Assembly (NCBI GenBank): GCA_036768485.1
Contig: JAVLUZ010000344.1
Coordinates: 1 to 64,000, forward strand
DNA from: Mermis nigrescens
Lineage: Eukaryota; Nematoda; Enoplea; Mermithida; Mermithidae
Length of the DNA stretch: 64,000 nucleotides
Direction: 5' to 3'
The translations under genes and the position numbers were made by a program. The notes under the pieces were generated by a model, which saw nothing but the letters and a program-made list of their open reading frames with translations, was not told where the DNA came from and made no database searches. Position 1 is the stretch's first letter, and every line of letters starts with the position of its first letter. This document shows positions 42,901-54,900 of the stretch, piece after piece.

Positions 42901-45900
42901 GGCTCGAAATTTCTGGTGTAGGGCAGGGAACGACCTAAGCTAGAGTATATATTTCCTTAAGCAAGATGGAAAAAGAGGCCGAAGGCCGAAGCTTCTCTTC
43001 GTGACCACAGCTTTTAATACCTGTTAGAATTTAGACAAAGATCTGAGTAATCTCAGACAACGCCATTCATCTCAATTTATCTTCTAGTCACCTTATGTCT
43101 TTTTCTAAATGTGATCGCCATAGTAATTTTAGCTATACACGCAGCAAGCAACCGTATCTGATTAACAAAAGTTGACTTATCTTACAGTGCATATAGGACG
43201 GAATAACTCAGTGAACGTAAGTCGTATACCTCAATTGAAAGCTATGTATTTTAAAAACCTGAAATTCTGGAGGTCAGCTGAGTGCCGTTCCTATAAACAA
43301 TTAAAAACGGATTAGAAAAATTATTTAGTCTTTAACGTTTAGCAGAACGTTTAGTGCTCGTCGTTTTTAAGCAGAAACAATATGGATATCAATGCAGTGG
43401 CGGATCTAGGATTTTCCTAAGAGGGGCGGCACCCCTAAAGAGGGCGGAACCCTGACTTGGGCGGAAAAATTAGCCGTTTCAACCCGAAAATCGCAAAAAA
43501 TCGCTCAAAAATGCTTAATTTTTCGCACTTTTTTGGGCCAATGGGGGGGGCGGCCCCCCTAAATCCACCCCTGATCAAATGTCTTTAAAAATTATAAGCT
43601 CACGAAATTTATCTGAATGGAAGCATGCGGACATCGGCAGCGACTTTATTCCGGGAAGATCTGAATGGGGCAAATCGGCTAAAATCGCAAAAAAGGATGC
43701 CAAAAATTCAGTTCTGGGATGGGGTCTGTCACTTACGTGGGCAGCACTAAAATTCTGGAGGGTGCAAGATTTTGTAAAGGTCAAAAAATGGCCTTAAAAA
43801 GTGCGGTATGGCGAAGAAACACCACTTTTCAAGGTTTTTATCGAGCACTCGCTATCCATTGGCATCAAACAATTGCGATAAAAACAAAAATATTTCAAAA
43901 ATCGAATTCTGGGGGTATTTTGGTTTCTCGGGAGGTGCATACCCCCCAGAACTCCACCACGCCCAGGTATAGTCTGTCAGATTCTTACTGTCTAACCCCT
44001 CAACCTCCACCCACACCCATATGTAGAAAGCGTTAATATAAAACACGGTCATAAGGGGGAAGTTGGTGGGGTTATTAACCCTACCTAAGGTTTTAGAGAG
44101 TCAAGTACTGTCGGGCGCTTTCGAGAAGCGAAAGGTGCTGCAAAAGAATTTTGAGCTTAATGCGGAAAAAAGGCCTGATTCTGAAAACCGTGAAAATTCA
44201 AAAGTTTTCGGCGCTTCGTGTCTTATTAATAAATATGCAAATTTTTCATGGCTAACGGCCCAGACATTGGCTATGCCTTAAGTGCTGAATATCGAAGACA
44301 TCAGTTTACCACATTGAACGTATTACTGTACGTATCATATTATACAGGGTGGCGCAAGCAAACGTTCATGATATCTGCATCAATAACTTTTGAGCTGTCG
44401 AAGCTACATCTTTACGATTTCTTGCGCGCTGCAGAGAATTCACTGCTCTATGGAAGTAGGCAAAATTTCATTAGCTATGTAGGCTTTCATGGCTGTTTCA
44501 AAACATGAAGTCAGACTCAAAATCCTTTTTTTAGCAAAAATCGCTTCAAATTCTATCCGTAAGTGTAAATGAAAGGCACAAAAAACAATTCTATCATGAA
44601 ATCAATCTTTTTATCAATTTTGTTGTGTCTCGTGATTTTAAGCACAAGGAGCTCAAGTTCATAGATTAGTTTTATGACTCATTGAAGTTTCATGAGCGTC
44701 TCGAAAGGAAATGATTTCCAGTAAAAATTATGTTTCAAGTTAATTGGCCATGCCTTATCTATTAAACCTTGTAAATTTATAAAAACAAATTTTTAAAGAG
44801 ATAGTGTCACTGAAATTTCGCTGGCCAGCTTCGCTAGCTAATATAAAGCATAAAGTTTATTGACTTCCCTTTTTTACGGCAAAATCTACGAATTTAAGCT
44901 GCAAAACAACAAAACAGAGATCATATAATGATGGTTATTGTTAAATTAATTTGTTTCAATCAATTTTGTTCGCTTTGTTATGATTTTTATTGCTTTTTTC
45001 CATTTTTCATGGAATGACGGTTATTAAACATTACAATCTTTGTCAATCCTCATTTATTACTCTTTGAAAATTCAAGGTCACAAAAATGACTTCCCGTAGA
45101 ATTAATGCTTTGACTTGGCTGAATAAGATTATTCAACAAAACTTTGTAGACTAATAGCCAGATAATTTTTTTACAAACTGCGAAAGACTGAAAGGTCAGA
45201 GCTGTTACAGAATAAAAGTTATTGTCGCAGATCTGATGTATCTTTTTTTGCATCACGCTGTAGTATCCTAAATTTACAAGTACATACAAAATGCTTAGAT
45301 TTTTGGGAGCCATAGAAGAGCATGGCGTTATTACCATAGGTTGGCAGCACCAAAATTTTGGAGGGGTTAAAAAGTTTTCAAAGGTCAAAAAATGGTCTTA
45401 AAAGTTGTCGTATGGCGAAAAAAATACCATTTTTCGACGTTTCTCATCAAGCACTATCCAATTGCATCAAAAAATCGCTTAGAAAGCAAAAAGAATTTTC
45501 AAAATTCTAATTCTGGGGGGGTATTTCAAATTCTGGGGGTGCATACCCACCCACGTTCATGTGTGATTATTACCCTTCTGAGCTTTGAAAAACTGATAGC
45601 TATACAGCCATTTTGATCGAAAAAACATTGCTTTTTCAAAATGATATATTGCTATTTTTTCAAAATGATATATAGCTATTTTCTCGACTCCAAAAAGGGC
45701 TGAAGCAATTGTTAGTCCAAAAAACCTCTAGAGCTATGTTTGTGAGTCCAAAACGGCTATATAGTCTAGTTTGCTGTGCCCAAAAAAGGGTATACAGCTA
45801 ATTTTTTAAACCTAAAAGGACTATAGAGCCGTTTTTACGAAGCACTTAGCTATCTAGCAATTTTTGGTTTTCATCCCCTCCCCCTAAAAGATTGACCTTG

Positions 45901-48900
45901 CGCACTTATGTTTGGAGCCATCTTTGTACATACATAAAACAAGACACCTAGCTTAACTTTCACACTTATGACTCAGTCGCAATGTCAAACATCATTTTTA
46001 TCGGAATAAAATTTTAAAATAAATATGAACAGATTCGGCATGCCGAAGCCGAAGCAAGAGCTGACCGAAGCTTCGGCTTCGGCCGAAGCACAATTTTGCA
46101 GCTTCGGTCGTTCCCGGTGTAGGGTCCCGGCTATTTTCAGGGGGAGTGGGTGAATGAGCTCTAATTTTTGACCGAAGCAAGAAAAATATAAAGATGGTCA
46201 AAAAACGCAAGTTTTTTCCCCCAAAAATTCCAAAATTCGCGGGTCTATATTCTTCTGACTTTGGGGATGGAGAGACGACCAACTTTGGGTGGGGATTCCC
46301 AGTGGCGGATCTAGGATTTTCCTAATGTGGTGACGTCACTCCAACTTTTCCAAAAACAGTCAAAAATTTGCCCTTCACGTGCGAAATAACGTTTTCCCGG
46401 CGTTTTACGTTGTCTACGTTTGTTTAAAATCACTTTTGACGCAACATTTTTTCGAAGAATTTTTAAATTCTCGACAATTCTTTGTGAGGAAATCCTTAAA
46501 TTTCTTCGACTTTAGCGAAAATCCGACGCGAAGCGCAGAAAAATTTATGAAATTTAGCCTGAAGGACGTTTAGATGCTTGATTTACTGCTCGATTTCCTG
46601 TATTTGTAGCATTTGACGCCGAACGTCGGAAGTTTTTTAAAAGTTATGCTTAAAAATAGAAGAAACGTACGCTGAAAGCAAAGAATGTAAATAAATGCCA
46701 CTAATGAGTATTGTCCGGCGCGAAGCGCCGGAAAAATTCGAGGAATTATGATCACTGACGGTCAAACATTGTAAATTACATATCCATTCTTTATCTCGCC
46801 AAATATTTTTAACCAATCGGGGCGGCCCACCCCCTTCCACTTAAATCTGCCCCTGGGGATCCCCCATCCCCCTTTTATGTTGCATTTTCGATTGCACTTT
46901 TGATTATGCTTCAATCGATTAAGCTTCGGGACCTCTGGAAAAACACCCGGTGATTGATCGACTGACATCCGCGTTATGTTTGTCGGCTCTATGCGGTTAC
47001 GTCACGCTCGTACGCGTTCCGCGTTTTAATACGAAACATCAATCCGACGGGTTTGACGTCGGCGTTGCGAAGTTGGACACCCGTCATTGTGGTCGTTCGC
47101 CCGGAGTCGACGGTGACTTGAGAAAGATGGCCAGCGACGATTGCCCGGCTGCTACAGTAACCTATTCCGATTGGCTACCGTACGACTGCTCGTTCGGCTT
47201 GCCATTGTTTGACAAGCGCTTGAACGAATCGATTTGCCGCCGATTGGTGGATTGCGATTTGCTCGATTCGCGGAGGTTCGTAATTTTTAATTTATTTTTA
47301 AATTTCCTCAATTTATAATTTTTTTAATAATTTTTATTGATTTTTCTCGTCGAACGATATTGCGAGTGCCGCCATGTTTTCATCTACCGTACTTGCGCAC
47401 GCGAAATTGGGAGGTTTAGGGGTCTGCACCAACAAAATTCTGGGGGGGGTGCGAGAATTTCGAAAAGTCGAAAAAATGGTCTTAAAAATGTTGGTTTGGC
47501 GAAAAAACACAATTTTTCAACGTTTCTCATCTAGCACTATCCATTGGCATCAAAAAATTGCGAGAAAAAATTCCAAAAATCGAATTCTGAGCGGGGGTAT
47601 TCGGCCTTCTGGGGGATGCGTAACCCCCCAAACCCCCACGCCCATGTGTGGTCTGGAGGTTACCCCCATAATTCAAAGTCCCCGGCGGATTATTTCCCTG
47701 AATTGACTTTTCTTGGGGCGACAATCAAATTCTGGGCGTCTGATAGGGAAATATCGCATAAAAATCCAAATTTTGGAGCCCCAAACTCCTGTACGATCAC
47801 GCGTAATGTGTAACAGATGGATATTTTTCGGGATAGTGTGAGCAATATTGGGCCAAAAATGACCAAAAACGCGGGTTTTCGCCAAAAATTTGGCAGGGGG
47901 TCAAAAGCTTTAAGCCTTTGGTGGCACGGGCGGGGGATCCGCCCTGTTACACGTATGTCCCCATTCTCATGTGTGATCCAGAGCCCCTCTCCAGGATAAA
48001 TTCGGTTTTTGAAAGTTTGTTTTTTAAGTTTTTCTATAAACAAAACAATTTTTGCCAAAAAAAGTCGTGAGGTGCAAAAAATTCAGTTTATGGGGATAGG
48101 AGACGGCCGATTTTGCGTGAGGTTCCCACCTTTAACCCCCTTACCAGGACTTTTGAGAAGCATATCCCCTCAGGCCATTTTGAACCAAAACCTACATATA
48201 GCTCAAACCGTCAAAAAGCATTTTTTATGTAATTTTTTTTAAATTTTTCTTATGTAATTTCAAGTGCATGCATATTTATTTTTTGAGCATTAGAATGTTC
48301 AATTCATTCTTATTAATTTTTTTCAACGTTATTCTCAATAATCTTTTTTTCATTGCCCTGACTGTTATTGCTTTCGTGCAAATCTAACCATTAATATTTA
48401 TGAAGTATAAAGCACGACGAATAAAGTTTCAAAATTTAGCAATTAATAGGTATCAAAATTACTCATTCCCTCCTCTCCAAAGAGAGTCGGTTTACCCCCT
48501 CCCCCAGAACTTTTGACCGTGTGCAAGTATGATGTTTGCTGTCTACTATTAGATGAGTAAAAAGTGGGGATCATACCTGGGCGTGGGGAGTATGCACCTC
48601 CCTCCCATCAGAAACCAAAATACGCCCCCGGAATTAAATTTTGAAATTTTTTTGTTTGTTTCGCAATTTTTTGATGCCAATAGATGGTGCTCTATGAGGA
48701 ACGTTGAAAAATTGTGTTTTTTCGCCATAACATCATTTTTTACGGCCATTTTTTGACCTTTGAAAAACTCTTGTCCCTTCCAGAAGTTTAGTGGAGCCCA
48801 CCTATGGTGGGGATCATAGGTGGGCAACACCGAAATTCTGGGAGGGGGGTTGAGAAAATTTCCAAAGGTCAAAAAATGGTCTTAAAAGTGGTCGTATGGC

Positions 48901-51900
48901 GAAAAACACCATTTTTCGACGTTTCTCATCGAGCACTATCCAATGGCATCAAAAAAATCGCTAAAAAAGCAAAAAAATTCAAAAATTGAATTCTGGGGGT
49001 ATTTCGATTTCAAGGGGAGCGCATGCGTCCCGAATTCTCCCTACGCCCACCTACGGTGGGGATGCCTTGGCTGGAGCACACTTTTTTCCGAGGCAGCGCG
49101 TGCTAAATAATATTTTTTCCTAAAATGAATTAAAGATATGTAAAAGCAACACTTGACGAACGTGTTAATAATAGAACCTATGTAGTGAACAGACCTACTC
49201 AGCAACAATTCTATTTCATTGTTATCCTGCATTATTTTGTTTATCGCATTGATAAGCTGAATTGAAGTCATTTTATCTAGAATTTTTCGATTTTTTTCAG
49301 TTTGAGTCCCTTGTAAAAATTACTCGCACTTTTAAAATTTTTGGGAACCTGGCTCCAATCTACACGTGGGTTTGGGAGTATGCACCACACATGGGCGTGG
49401 TGGGTTTGGGGGTTATGCACCCCCCAGAAGTTGGAATGTCCCCCCAGAAATCAAAATACCCCCTAGAAAATTTTTTTTGCTTTTTTAGCAATTTTTCGAT
49501 GCCATTGGATAGTGCTTGATGAGAAACGTCGAAAAATGGTGTTTCTTTCGCCATACGACCACTTTTAAGACCATTTTTTGACCTTTGAAAATTTTTTCAC
49601 CCCCCTCCCCAGAAATGTTTTCACCCCCCCCCAGAATTTCGGTGCTGCCCATCTAAGGTATGCACCCTTCAGAAGGCCGAAGGCCGAATGCCCCTCCCAG
49701 AATTCAATTTTTTGAAATTTTTCTGTTTTTTCTTATGCCAATGGATAGAGCTCGATGAGAAATGTTGCATTGCATTTTGGTGTTTTTCGCCATACCACTA
49801 TTTTTAAGACTATTTTTTACCTTTGAAAAATCTTGCACACACCCCCTCCCCAGAATTTTGGTGGTTGCCCACCTATGCCTCCATCCCGTCAGCGGTGTGC
49901 CCGCGTGGTAATTTTGAAACCCGTATCATCATAGGTACGCAAGGTCAAACTTTCAGGGAGGGGTGAAAATCAAAAACTTGGAGATAGCTACATAAATGCT
50001 TTGTAAAAAATGATTAAACGGCCAGAAAACGGTGAATGGCTCTAAAACCATCGTTTTGCGCGTTTGTGACAAATATTTAGCGTTTTCGAACTCATATACT
50101 TAGCTATATAGCCTTTTTGATCTGACATTACTCATCTTGCCCTTTTTGAAGTCGGTGACGTAGCAATAAATCCTTTTGAGACTCGGAAAAAATGACTATA
50201 TAGCATTTCTGGACCTGTACCGTATGTTTCTGAGTCCGGAAAAGGCTATACAGCTAGGTTTTTTGACACTAAAAAATGCATGGCCAGTGTTTTTTTGTAC
50301 AAGGTTCGTACATGTAAAAGATGGTCCCAAAAGTCTTTCTACATTTTGCACACAGAAATTTTTGGGTACTTTAATATGGTACAGTAGCGATTTTTAGTGT
50401 GGGAAAAACAGAGTTGTTCGACTTTTGCTAGTGTATTTTAGCTAATTTCTGGGTCTGTAAGGACAAAAATCACTAAGAATCGTCTTAAAACGGCGCGAAG
50501 AGCCGAAAAATTTGACATTTTTCCTTTTGAAATGCAATTTCTGCCAATATAAAGATATATAGAAACACAATTATACTCATTTTGGCGCGGAGCGCCGGAA
50601 ATTCTTGCGAATTTCAGATCTTTTTTGCAATTTTTGTCTTCCTAAAAATCTTTGTACATGTACAAAGACGAGTCCCGAAAAGTCTTTGTAGCATCGGAAA
50701 AATCTTTGCCGAATACAAAAAACTACTATATGGCAATGTTTTTTTCAGCCATAAAGGGTCACATAAGAGTATAAATCAGATTTTTGAAAGCTCAGTGAGG
50801 AGTCAGGCACGTAGCTGGCCCTCCTATTTTGGGGGGCAACACCAATTTTGGAGGGTCTAAGCCAAAAATAGCACAAAAATAACGTGTAAAAAGTCCTATG
50901 TTTCCGGATTTCTTCTGAATTTTGGGGGTCCGGACCCCCGCCCCCATTCCCACCCACAGCTACGTGCCTGTGGGGAGTAATACCCCGTCTCACCCCTCCT
51001 TATTGCTATGTATGCGTATCATGTTATTGCAGGTCATCGGATGTCAGAGAAGCGTCGTCAAAGATAGGTGCAATGGTGCTTGATTTTATCAAGGACTTTC
51101 AGGTAAGCAATTGATAACCGAGTGCCTAAATTAAGTTGACTGACGAAAAATAACGGCATTTATATACCGTGCCCCTCGGCGCTCTAACAGATTTAGTCTC
51201 GCAAAAGATATTTAGTTAAATCCTTTTTTTGTTTTTAAGAGGAAAAAACTAGAATTTAAAAATTAAAACGAAACGTATTTCTTCCATGTTTTAGTGAAGG
51301 ATTGTAAAAAATATCCTTTAATCGCATTCTGTTTTATTTATGCGGAAGACTGGAACGTTGAATTTAGCGGTTTCACGTTTTTTTTCCTTTCGACATTCCT
51401 AACAATTTAGCACACATGGGCTAAGGGATTCTGGGCATGTGGCTGAGCTCCTGCGGAATTTTTTTCGGGCTATTTTTTTATGTCGGCGGTTAGAGCTCCG
51501 TGAAATGAGAAACTTCCAAAAATGCTGATTTGATTAAGTCCCAGGGGCGGATTCAAAGAGGGGCGCCATCGGTGGGCGCCACCTAGAGTTCGGGGGATGC
51601 AAGATTTTTTCTAAGGTCAAAAAATGACCCTAAAAATGGTGGTGTGGCGAAAATACACCATTTTTAACGTTTTCATCTAACACTATCCATTAACATTAAA
51701 AAATCGTGAATAAACGAAAAAATTTCAAAAATTGAATTCTGGGGGTATTTTGGTTTCTCGGTAGGAGGGGGTGCATACCCCCCAAACCCCCCCTCCCCAC
51801 GCCCAGGTATGAGGGGCGCCGGCCCATAATAGTTGGCGAGAAGAGAATGGATATGTAATTTGCAATGATTTTTGGCTGTCAGTGTCCGTAATTTCTCGAT

Positions 51901-54900
51901 ATTTTTCGGCGCTTCGCGCCGGATAATACCTATAAATGACATTTATTTACATTCTTGGCGGCTTGGGAGCCATTTTTTGCTCATGGAATGGGTTTAAAAC
52001 AATTCCAAGGTCAGAAACAGTCATTTCAGCGTAGATTTCCTCTATTTTAAGAATGATTTTGAAAATTTTCGACGTTATACGTGAAATGCTGCAAATACTG
52101 AAAATCAAGCGGTAAATTAAGCTTCTAAACGTCCTTCCGCATATATTTCACAAGTTTTTCGGCGCTTCGTGCTGAATTTAGGCTGAAATCAAGGGAATGT
52201 AGCACGGTTTTTTTTGTACTCGGCAAAGATTTTTCCCGATGTACAAAGACTTTTTCGGGACCGTCTTTGTACATGTACAAAGATTTTTGGGAAGACAAAA
52301 ATTGCAAAAAAGGTCTGAAATTCGAGAAAATTTCGGCGCTTTGCGCCGAAAATGAGTAATTGTGTGTTCTATATATCTTTATAATGGCAGAAATTGCATT
52401 TCAAAAGTAAAAATGTCAAATTTTCGGCGCTTCGCGCCGTTTTAAGACGATTCTTAGTGATTTTTGCCCTTAGAGACCCAGAAATTAGCTAAAACACTAC
52501 GAAGAGTCGAAGAACTCTGTTTTTACCACACTAAAATCGCTGCTGTACCATATTATAGTACCCAAAATTTGTGTGTACAAAATGTACAAAGATTTTTAGG
52601 AAGACAAAAACTGTAAAAAGGTGTAAAATTCCCGAAATTTTCGGCGCTTCGCGCCGAACTGATAAATTATTTGTCCTATATATCTTTAAAATGGCAGAAT
52701 TTGCATTTAGAATGGAAAAATGTCAACATTTTTCGGCGCTTCGCGCCGTTTTCAGATAATTTTTAGTAATTTTTGGCGTCAGAAACCCAGAAATTAGCTA
52801 AAATGCACTACCAAAGATCGAAAACCCTGTTTTACCGCTCTGAAATCGCTACTGTACTATATTATAGTACACAAAAATTTGCATGTACAAAATGTACAAA
52901 GACTTTTGGGGACCATCTTTGTACATGTACAAACGGACCTTGTACAAAAAAAACACTGGAATGTAGTGATTTTTTGCATAAAATTGTCGAAAATTCGGAA
53001 ATTTTTCGAAAAAATGTTGCGGCAAAAGTGATTTCAAATGAAAGTGGACAACGTAAAACGCCGAAAAAAACATATTCCGCTTGTGAAAGGCAATTTTTGG
53101 ACCTATTTTTGACTGTTTTTGGAGAAGTTTGGCCTACCGCCCCCCCCTTTGCAAAATCCTAAATCGGCCACTCTCAAGTCCCTAAGTTTCTAGGCTCATT
53201 TTTGACTCTCTCCTCCAGAATTCAGGTACTCGTATGAATAGATGCACAGTGTGGCCGATCTGGGGTTCAGCTATTCTAGGGATCATGAATTGAGCCTTTT
53301 TGGGCAAAAATGACCTAAAAACTATTATAAGGCCAAAATAGCGTCAAAAATACGTTATTACACAGTTTCTGGTCAATTTGAAGCACTTTTGAAGGAAATT
53401 TTTATCCGTTTTTCGCCTTCATTTTACCCCATTTTCCCTAAAAAAATTTCGGTCCTTTTCATTCTGGGGATCTAGAGACCCGAAACCCCCACGTGAATGT
53501 CTGCTCACTTGTACAAGTTGTAGTAATTTTACTTAGCCTGGATTCTCCAAATTTATTTGCAAAAGTTTTAGAAACATCATCCCCCAACTCATAAATTTTT
53601 TACCACCCCTACCCGAGTTTGGGCAAAAAATTCGATTTTTGGCTATCTTTAGGTGCTTTTTTCTTATTTTTGGCCAAAGATCGAAAGTCTTTAGCCCCCA
53701 TGCAAATGATCGACTACCCACACCTAGAATTCGGAGCTGTTAAATGTTAGAGTACAGCTTTTGTTGGGTAAAAGTAGGGCAAAATTTGGGGTTCGAATTC
53801 ATGTTCTTATTTTATTTATTCTTGTTACATATGTACACACGTGTAACGGCTCGAAATTTTGGGTGGGGGTCACCGGCATACGTGGGCAGCACCAAAATTC
53901 TGGGGGGGTGCAAGATTTTTCAAAGGTCAAAAAAATGGCCTTAAAAATGGTGGTATGGTGAAAAAAACCATTTTTCAACGTTTTATCCATTGGCATCAAA
54001 AAAAATTGCGAAAAAAAACAAAAAAAAACATTTTTAAAAATTGAATTCTGGGGAGTATTTTGGTTTCTGGGGGATGCATACCCCCCGAACTCCCCTCTAC
54101 GCCTTGGTGTGGTCACCGGCCATATTTAGGGGGGGGGGGTGAATGACCTACAATTTTTGGCCAAAAAACGGCCAAAAATTCGATTTTAGCCGAAAATCGG
54201 TAGGGGGTCAAAACTTTTCTGGCTTCGTCTTTGGAATGGGGGAATCCTCTATCCCCCCTCCTCTTACTTGTATGCAAACAGGGCCGTATTCAGGGGCGGG
54301 GGGCCGCCCCCCGGAAATTAAAAATTATTTTTGAAACACGCAAAAGTCCCCCCGAAGGAAAAAATGAAAATCCTCTAAAGTAGGTCTGAAACACCACCAA
54401 AACAGGTTTTCAGCGTACTTTAGAGCTAGTAAACTCAAAATTTTTCAGCGCTTCGCGCCGGATTTATCGTTTATGTATAGTTTTTGTCTTCTAGCCCGCC
54501 CAAAACCGCTCAAATTTGAGTTAGACATGTCGAACATGTAAAATTTTTCTGCGCTTCGCGCCGTATTATTCATTTTCTGTATTGTTTTTGTTTGTAAATG
54601 ACAAAGATCAATTACAAAGACAGAAGTTGGCAAATTATTCGTCGATTGAATGATGAGAAATCAGTTGTGTAGATTGTTCAAACGATAGATTTGTGTAATA
54701 TGAGTATAGGATAGAGCGAAAAATTTTTAAAAAAATTTTTCTTGAAATTTTTTCCCGCCATTGCATAGAGCTTGTTGAGACATGCTCAAAAATGCCTTTA
54801 TTTTTGCCCATCTCCTAATGGTTCTCGAGATATTTGACCTCAAACTTTTCGCCCCCCCCCCGAAATAAAATTCTGGATACGGGCCTGTTACGTATGTATA

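Larger units (their letters stand above)
42923..46115. mobile_element. long hAT-like element 3, CCGAAG/CTTCGG subterminal repeats
   Basis: Inverted ends GCAGGGAACGACCTAAGC and GCTTCGGTCGTTCCC. Perfect TSD GGTGTAGG at 42915-42922 and 46116-46123. GGCCGAAGGCCGAAGC lies near the left end and a dense CTTCGG/CCGAAG cluster (46033-46110) near the right. It splits a family E copy whose left part (GGCTCGAAATTTCTGG) is at 42900 and whose right part resumes at 46124. No transposase. Confidence 0.88.
49930..51014. mobile_element. family H element abutting exon 19, with two nested MITEs
   Basis: Begins CATAGGTACGCAAGGTC and ends TATTGCTATGTATG. Perfect TSD CGTATCAT at 49922-49929 and 51015-51022. Confidence 0.92.
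51542..53173 (-). mobile_element. family F element with two nested MITEs
   Basis: Begins CAGGGGCGGATTC and ends AATCGGCCACTC. TSD TTAAGTCC/TCAAGTCC (7 of 8). Own parts are 51542-51566, 51820-52202 and 52967-53173. Confidence 0.85.

Noticed and set aside
42444..42938. 164-codon frame with a Phe-rich hydrophobic stretch
   Set aside because: The start lies in a family C copy and the rest is a T-rich tract; it has no membrane-protein organisation beyond composition.
245..52748. GC hairpins as bacterial-type terminators or as a CRISPR array
   Set aside because: The DNA is clearly eukaryotic, the hairpins have no regular spacing or T-run pattern, and they sit inside transposon families.
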